Shown: positions 59,681-64,000 of the stretch, in pieces | Numbering within the stretch: the stretch's first letter is position 1 | Layout: every line of letters begins with the position of its first letter | Source: JAUYIV01 sp040882645 | GTDB taxonomy: Bacteria; Actinomycetota; Acidimicrobiia; Spongiisociales; UBA11373 | Assembly: GCA_040882645.1 (NCBI GenBank) | Contig: JBBEAX010000052.1 | Span: 1 to 64,000 of the forward strand | Reading direction: 5' to 3' | DNA length: 64,000 nt | Program-made: the position numbers and the translations under genes | Notes under the pieces: generated by a model | What the model saw: the letters and a program-made list of their open reading frames with translations, nothing else | Databases searched by the model: none | Told to the model about the DNA's origin: nothing

Positions 59681-61266
59681 TTAACCGACGTCTATCACCA
59701 GTGTCTGCAGATCGGTGAATTCCTCGATCCGCCCCCGGCNNNNNNNNNNNNNNNNNNNNNNNNNNNNNNNNNNNNNNNNNNNNNNNNNNNNNNNNNNNNN
59801 NNNNNNNNNNNNNNNNNNNNNNNNNNNNNNNNNNNNNNNCCGACGTCTATCACCAGTGTCTGCAGATCGGTGAATTCCTCGATCCGCCCCCGGCCCCAGC
59901 CGGTGTCGGTGCCGGCGGCACCGCCGAATGGCTGGAAGGTCTCCCAGAAGTCGGTGGAATCGTTGACCACCACCGTGCCCGACCGGATGCGGTCGGCGTA
60001 CCAGAACGCCTTCTGCAGCGAGTTGGTGAACACGGCAGCCTGGAGACCGAGGCGGGTGCGGTTGGCCATGGCCACCGCCTCGGCATCGTCGGAAGCGGTG
60101 AGGATCGGCAGCACCGGGCCGAACGACTCGTCGGTCGACAGCAGGCTCTCCTCGGGCACCCGGTCGACGACCGTGAAGTCGTAGTAGAGCGCGGTCGGAA
60201 ACCCGGGAGCCCGCCCGCCGCCTCGCAGTAACTCGGCACCGCGCTCGGCGGCGTCGGCCAGATGCCGGTCCATCTTCGCCGCGGTCGGCTCATTGTTCAG
60301 CGGGCCCATGTTGGTGGCCTCGTCGAATGGGTCGCCGAGTTTCACCACCGCCGCTGCCTCGAGTGCCGCCTCGACGAAGTGATCGTGGACCGATTCGACG
60401 ACGATCACCCGCTCGGTGGCACAGCAGACCTGGCCGGCGTTGTAGTACGCCCCGTAGACGGCGGCTTCCGCCGCGGCAGCGATGTTGGCGTCGTTGGTGA
60501 CGATGGTGGGCCCGTTGCCCGACATCTCCATGATCGAGCGCTTGATGCCCATGCGGGCGATGATCTTGCGGCCGGTCTCGCTCGACCCGGTGAAGCCGAC
60601 GGCGTCGACTCCGGAGTGGCTCACCAACGCATCACCCACCGAGGCCCCTCCCGGGATCACGGAAACCAGCCCTTTAGGCACGCCTGCTGCATCGAACGCC
60701 TCCGCCAGCTTGAGCAGCGCCAGTGAGGTGAACTCCGGCGGCTTGGCGATCACCGCGTTGCCGGCGGCGAGACCGGGGCCGATGTACTCGAGCGGGATGG
60801 TCACCGGGAAGTTCCACGGCGTGATCGCCGCCCACACCCCCACCGGTCGCCGGAAGGTGAACATCCGCTTGTTGCGATCGGTGGTGGGGATCACCTCACC
60901 GCCGAGGCGCTTGATGTCTTCGGCGGCGTTGATGAAGTACTGGTTCGCCTCCTGGATGTCCTCGAGCGACTCAGCGTGATACGGCTTCCCCTGCTCGAGG
61001 GTCTGGATCCGGGCGATCTCCTCGACCATCTCCTCGATCGCTCCGGCGATCCGGTGGCAGAGGTCGGCCCGCTCGAAGGGCGACCAGTGACGGAAATCGT
61101 CCTGGGCAGCCCGAGCGGCGGCGACGGCCCGGTCGATATCGGCAGCCGAGGCGATCGGGATAGTGGCCAGATGCTCCCCGGTCACGGGGCTGATCAGCTC
61201 GTGGGCCTCGTCCCCCGTGCCATCGGTCCATTCTCCGCCGATATAGATCTTGGCCACCGCGGCCAT
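59681..61266 (-). CDS. Aldehyde dehydrogenase, 3' end spanning the assembly gap
   Basis: An NAD(P)-dependent aldehyde dehydrogenase, about 476 residues once the gap is removed. It begins MAAVAKIYIGGEWTDGTGDE and shows ITPWNFPVTIPLEYIGPGLA, Glu247 (IMEMSGN) and Cys281 (YNAGQVCCATERV). The 100 N sit near its C terminus, but the 55 bases on each side are identical, so the two contigs overlap; joining them gives the end LQTLVIDVG and TAA at 59681. GGGAGG precedes ATG 61266. It is the first gene of the minus-strand polyamine-type locus. The substrate is probably an amine-derived or short aldehyde. Confidence 0.85.
59685..59894. repeat. 55-bp identical flanks of the N gap (assembly overlap)
   Basis: Bases 59685-59739 and 59840-59894 are identical over 55 positions. 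Both encode the same C-terminal piece of the aldehyde dehydrogenase. The length equals a common assembler k-mer (55), and joining the copies restores the reading frame, so the duplication is an artefact rather than a biological repeat. Confidence 0.9.
59740..59839. other. Scaffold gap of 100 N
   Basis: An unbroken run of 100 N placed between overlapping contig ends. It most likely represents no missing sequence; the true distance is minus 55 bases. Confidence 0.95.
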
Positions 61267-61368
61267 TTCGACCTCCCACTTCCGGACGAGCGACGCTACC
61301 AGCGGCGCCCGGGATCGACCGCCCTTCGCTCACCCCTTACACTCGCCGCTCCGCGAGAGGAGCGAACC

Positions 61369-62679
61369 ATGGGCCTGCAGGGTCCCACCACATCAGACTG
61401 GTACCAGAGGGCGAACGCCGCCCTGGTCAACGGCGTGTCGAGCGGGTTTCGCTTCTGGGGCCCCGACGACACGCTGGTGATCCAGCGGGGCGACGGCGCC
61501 TACGTCGAGGACATGGACGGCAAGCGCTATGTCGACTACCAGTTGGGGTTCGGCCCCGTGATCCTCGGCCATGCCCATCCCGCCATCTCGTCGGCGGTGG
61601 CCGAGGCCGCCGCCTCGGGCACGACCTTCGCGATGACGTCGGCGCGCGAGATCGAGGCCGCCGAGCTTTTCAAGGCGGCGGTGCCGTGGGTGGACCGGCT
61701 GCGGTTCACCAACACCGGCACCGAGGCAACCATGCACGCCATCCGGCTCGCCCGGGCGGTGACCGGCAAGGAACTCGTCCTCAAGTTCGAAGGCGCCTAT
61801 CACGGTGCCCACGACTACGTGCTGTTCTCCACTGCAAGTGCGGCGCCCGCCGCGATGGGTTCGCGCCGCAGCCCGGTGCCGCTACAGAGCTCCTCGGGGA
61901 TTCCCGAGGCGATCCGGGCGTTGGTGCGCACCCTACCGTTCAACGACCTCGAAGCCGTGAAGCGCCTGTTTGCGCGAGACGGCGGACGGATCGCATGCGT
62001 GATCGTGGAGCCGATCATGGGTAACTACTTCGGAGTGATGCCCGACGACGGCTATCTCGCCGGGCTCCGTTCCCTTTGCGACGAGCACGGCGTGGTGTTG
62101 ATCTTCGACGAGGTAAAGACCGGCTTCCGTATCGCCCTCGGCGGCGCCCAGGAGTGGTTCGGGGTGACTCCCGACTTGGCGACCTTCGCCAAGTCGATGG
62201 GCAACGGGTTCCCGGTGGCAGCGGTGGCCGGACGCGAACACGTGGTGGGGGCCTGGGCCGACGGCGGGGTGATGCAGGCAGGCACCTATTCGGGCAATGG
62301 CCTGTCGGCCGCGGCGACCGCCGCCACTATTCGTGAGTTGCTGACCGGAGCACCGCTCGCCGCGGTCGACCGCGCCGGCACGGCTCTGATCGAGGGCATC
62401 CGCGGCATCTGCTCGGAGAAGGGGCTCGCTGCCCATGTGCTCGGACCCCCGTCGATGTTCGGGATCTTCCTCGGTGAAGAGCCGCCGCGCGATTTCCGGG
62501 ATGTCGGCGGGCATGACGAGGAGCTGTACTCGAAGGTGGTCATGGGAATGATCGCCCGTGGCGTCATGCCGTGCGACGACGCAAGGGAGCCATGGTTCGT
62601 CTCGGCGGCCCACGGTGACGCCGAGGTCGAGCTATCACTCACCGCCTTCAGCGACGCTCTCACCGAGGCACTGGGATAG
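61369..62679 (+). CDS. Class III (GSAM-like) aminotransferase
   Basis: A 436-residue PLP-dependent enzyme of the class III fold. It has GFGPVILGHAHPAISSAV, TNTGTEATMHAIRLARA, the PLP Asp247 in LIFDEVKTGFR, and Lys275 in ATFAKSMGNGFPVAAV. It is closest in pattern to glutamate-1-semialdehyde aminomutase-like enzymes, but here divergent from an aldehyde dehydrogenase, so an amine or beta-amino acid is a likely substrate and haem synthesis unlikely. GAGAGGAG precedes ATG 61369; the long open frame upstream was rejected. Confidence 0.86.
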   Translation: MGLQGPTTSDWYQRANAALVNGVSSGFRFWGPDDTLVIQRGDGAYVEDMDGKRYVDYQLGFGPVILGHAHPAISSAVAEAAASGTTFAMTSAREIEAAELFKAAVPWVDRLRFTNTGTEATMHAIRLARAVTGKELVLKFEGAYHGAHDYVLFSTASAAPAAMGSRRSPVPLQSSSGIPEAIRALVRTLPFNDLEAVKRLFARDGGRIACVIVEPIMGNYFGVMPDDGYLAGLRSLCDEHGVVLIFDEVKTGFRIALGGAQEWFGVTPDLATFAKSMGNGFPVAAVAGREHVVGAWADGGVMQAGTYSGNGLSAAATAATIRELLTGAPLAAVDRAGTALIEGIRGICSEKGLAAHVLGPPSMFGIFLGEEPPRDFRDVGGHDEELYSKVVMGMIARGVMPCDDAREPWFVSAAHGDAEVELSLTAFSDALTEALG

Positions 62680-62681
62680 GC

Positions 62682-63017
62682 GTGACAGCAGTCGTACCAA
62701 TCGCCGGAACGGCCCTGGCCGACTTCGAGGCGGCCCTGGCGAAACTCGACGCCGGCTGCTGCGACCCGGGCCGCAGCCCGCGGATGCAGGCACTGGCCGC
62801 CGCCCTGGCTGCCGTCCGCCGGGAGATCGGGGAGATCGAATCGAACCCCGAGGTGGCCCCGGCAGCCATCGTGACCCTCGAAGAGATGGGCGGTCAGATC
62901 GGGCGCCTGCAGGTCGGCTGCTGCACGGAGAAGCGAATGCCGATCTACGCCCGGATGTTGGAGGATCTCGCCGATGCCCAGCTGGCCGTCAGCCGGGCGA
63001 TCGGCACCGGCCACTAG
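62682..63017 (+). CDS. Small protein with two Cys-Cys motifs, unknown function
   Basis: A 111-residue, mostly alpha-helical protein. Two CC pairs frame the middle (LDAGCCDPGRSP at ~residues 22-33 and LQVGCCTEKRMP at ~76-87) in a similar G-C-C-x context, suggesting a metal- or disulfide-linked helix pair. I do not recognise a family. GTG 62682 is two bases after the aminotransferase stop, so the two are cotranscribed. Its end overlaps the convergent TerC-like gene by four bases. Confidence 0.6.
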   Translation: MTAVVPIAGTALADFEAALAKLDAGCCDPGRSPRMQALAAALAAVRREIGEIESNPEVAPAAIVTLEEMGGQIGRLQVGCCTEKRMPIYARMLEDLADAQLAVSRAIGTGH

Positions 63018-63964
63018 ACCTCGTCGTGGTCGTGCGGCAAGGGCGCCGGCTCCCCGGCGGCCTGCAGCCTCCGCTGGCGTAGCTCGCTGAAGATCATCGC
63101 CGCGGCCAGGATCGAGAGGATCACCCCGAGAGAGAGGAAGGTGTTGACGTGGTACCACGGGGCGACCGTCATCTTCAGCCCAACAAAGATCAACACCGCT
63201 CCCAGCCCGTGCGACAGGTAGTGGAACCTCTTGCGGGCGTTGGCGAGTAGGAAGTACATCGCCCGCAGGCCGAGGATCGCAAAGGCGTTGGACGAGAAGA
63301 CCAGGAACGGCTCGTGTGAAACGGCCAGGATCGCCGGCACCGAGTCGACTGCGAAGATGATGTCGGTTATCTCCACCACGATCAACGCGGCGAGCAGCGG
63401 GGTGGCCACGCGCCGCCCGTTGACCTTCGTAAAGAAGTTGTGCCCATCGAGGTCCTTCGACACCGGCACGAAGCGCTGCACCAGTCCGAGGATCTTGTTC
63501 GCCCCTTCGCCCTCGTCGTCGCGGTGCCGGATGACCTTCGCCCCGGTGTACACGAGGAATACTCCGAAGATCACCAGGACGAAGACAAACCGGGTAATCA
63601 GCGCGGTGCCGAGGCCGATGAACAGCCCCCGGAACACGAGCGCCCCGAAGATGCCCCAGAAGAGCACCCGGTGCTGGTACTTGAGGGGCACCCTCAGGGT
63701 CGTCAGGAGGATTGCCCACACGAACACATTGTCCACGCTGAGGGACTTCTCGATCAGATACCCCGACAGATACTCCCCGAAGGCTTCGGCGCCCCACACG
63801 TACGCGACCACGCCGGAAAAGGCCAGGCCGCAAGCCACCCAGGCCCCCGATTCGAATAGCGCCTCGCGCTGCGAAGGCTCGTGGTCGTCGCGATGACGGA
63901 ACAGATCGATCGACAGCAGGACGAGGATGGTGATGCCGAGCGCGATCCACGCTCCCATGGGCAC
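63014..63964 (-). CDS. TerC-family membrane protein, N terminus may lie beyond the window
   Basis: A 316-residue (or longer) membrane protein with seven to nine helices of the TerC family, linked to metal homeostasis (manganese export or tellurite resistance). Typical stretches are EKSLSVDNVFVWAILLT with the conserved Asp, and ALIVVEITDIIFAVDSVPAI with the paired acidic residues, then NAFAILGLRAMYFLLA. GTG 63964 or ATG 63958 would start it, but the frame is open to the window edge (12 more codons), so the true start may be outside. No riboswitch is visible in the remaining bases. Confidence 0.85.
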   Translation of the reverse strand: MPMGAWIALGITILVLLSIDLFRHRDDHEPSQREALFESGAWVACGLAFSGVVAYVWGAEAFGEYLSGYLIEKSLSVDNVFVWAILLTTLRVPLKYQHRVLFWGIFGALVFRGLFIGLGTALITRFVFVLVIFGVFLVYTGAKVIRHRDDEGEGANKILGLVQRFVPVSKDLDGHNFFTKVNGRRVATPLLAALIVVEITDIIFAVDSVPAILAVSHEPFLVFSSNAFAILGLRAMYFLLANARKRFHYLSHGLGAVLIFVGLKMTVAPWYHVNTFLSLGVILSILAAAMIFSELRQRRLQAAGEPAPLPHDHDEV

Positions 63965-64000
63965 GTCGATCGAAACGAAGTTCTCGCGAGGGATTGCAGG

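Noticed and set aside
59685..59894. 55-bp direct repeats as transposon target duplication or att sites
   Set aside because: They flank only Ns, match an assembler k-mer length, and merging them restores a gene.
60976..61368. Upstream extension of the aminotransferase frame
   Set aside because: It overlaps the divergent aldehyde dehydrogenase, while ATG 61369 has a strong ribosome site and the family N terminus.
61369..62679. hemL (glutamate-1-semialdehyde aminomutase) of haem synthesis
   Set aside because: The fold is shared, but the gene stands with amine-catabolism genes and none of haem synthesis; the assignment stays at family level.

Overview
The window looks like a scaffold from a high-GC actinobacterium, most likely an uncultured member of the Acidimicrobiia (inference). 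The support is: two F420-type luciferase-like oxidoreductases, a LytR-CpsA-Psr protein, Thr-rich linkers on secreted proteins, lipoproteins of the Gram-positive style, many GTG/TTG starts, and dense ATGA/GTGA stop-start overlaps. A run of 100 N flanked by a perfect 55-bp duplication shows a scaffolded short-read assembly. No insertion sequence, integrase, phage gene, CRISPR array or rRNA was seen. One tRNA gene (Val, UAC) is present.

Layout. 1-5.2 kb: aquaporin, two luciferase-like oxidoreductases, two half-size TauE/SafE genes, and a minus-strand trio (zinc-ribbon coiled coil, RNase H, YdjM-like membrane protein). 5.2-5.65 kb: a non-coding region with inverted arrays of a 7-bp repeat and three phased TGACTACTC-like motifs. 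5.65-19.5 kb: a Wzx/Wzy-type exopolysaccharide locus (degenerate GGDEF protein, initiating sugar transferase, Wzz-like, Wzy-like, Wzx-like, four glycosyltransferases, FemAB/CelD-like transferase, NodB deacetylase, APH-like kinase), interrupted by an HhH-GPD repair gene. 19.4-22.2 kb: haem-type ABC importer. 22.2-31.7 kb: CoA-binding protein, cytochrome P450, glutamate dehydrogenase, GalU-like enzyme, a secreted beta-helix/RTX protein, a 43-residue Lys-Ala-Pro histone-tail-like protein, a LuxR-type regulator, an LCP protein, a lipoprotein and a small monooxygenase.

31.7-43.8 kb: a hairpin-rich spacer next to tRNA-Val, homogentisate dioxygenase, an operon with two paralogous lysozyme-like proteins (one with a coiled coil, one with RTX repeats), HIT protein, EamA transporter, CAP/RTX protein, succinate-semialdehyde-type dehydrogenase, threonine dehydratase-like enzyme, a lipoprotein and a metallophosphoesterase. 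43.8-48.4 kb: a compact redox/signalling operon (receiver-thioredoxin reductase-like fusion without active-site cysteines, cyclic-nucleotide-binding histidine kinase, UBP zinc finger, MgtC/DUF4010 membrane protein). 48.5-50.6 kb: a lipase fused to a glycine-zipper domain and a DUF1059-GNAT fusion. 50.8-62.7 kb: a polyamine-type uptake and oxidation locus (FAD oxidase, amidohydrolase, PotDCBA, two aldehyde dehydrogenases, divergent class III aminotransferase). The end holds a small Cys-rich protein and a TerC-family protein that may continue past the edge.

How the parts fit. The exopolysaccharide genes are almost all coupled by 4-base overlaps and probably work as one unit. The LCP protein and the secreted RTX proteins point to an elaborate cell surface. 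The Pot locus, aldehyde dehydrogenases, aminotransferase, GabD-like enzyme, glutamate dehydrogenase, threonine dehydratase and homogentisate dioxygenase suggest growth on amino acids and amines. The most unusual items are the cysteine-less REC-TrxR operon, the heptamer arrays in intergenic spacers, the shared Cys-bracketed RTX module and the paired lysozyme-like proteins. All assignments come from reading motifs by eye; no database search was run.
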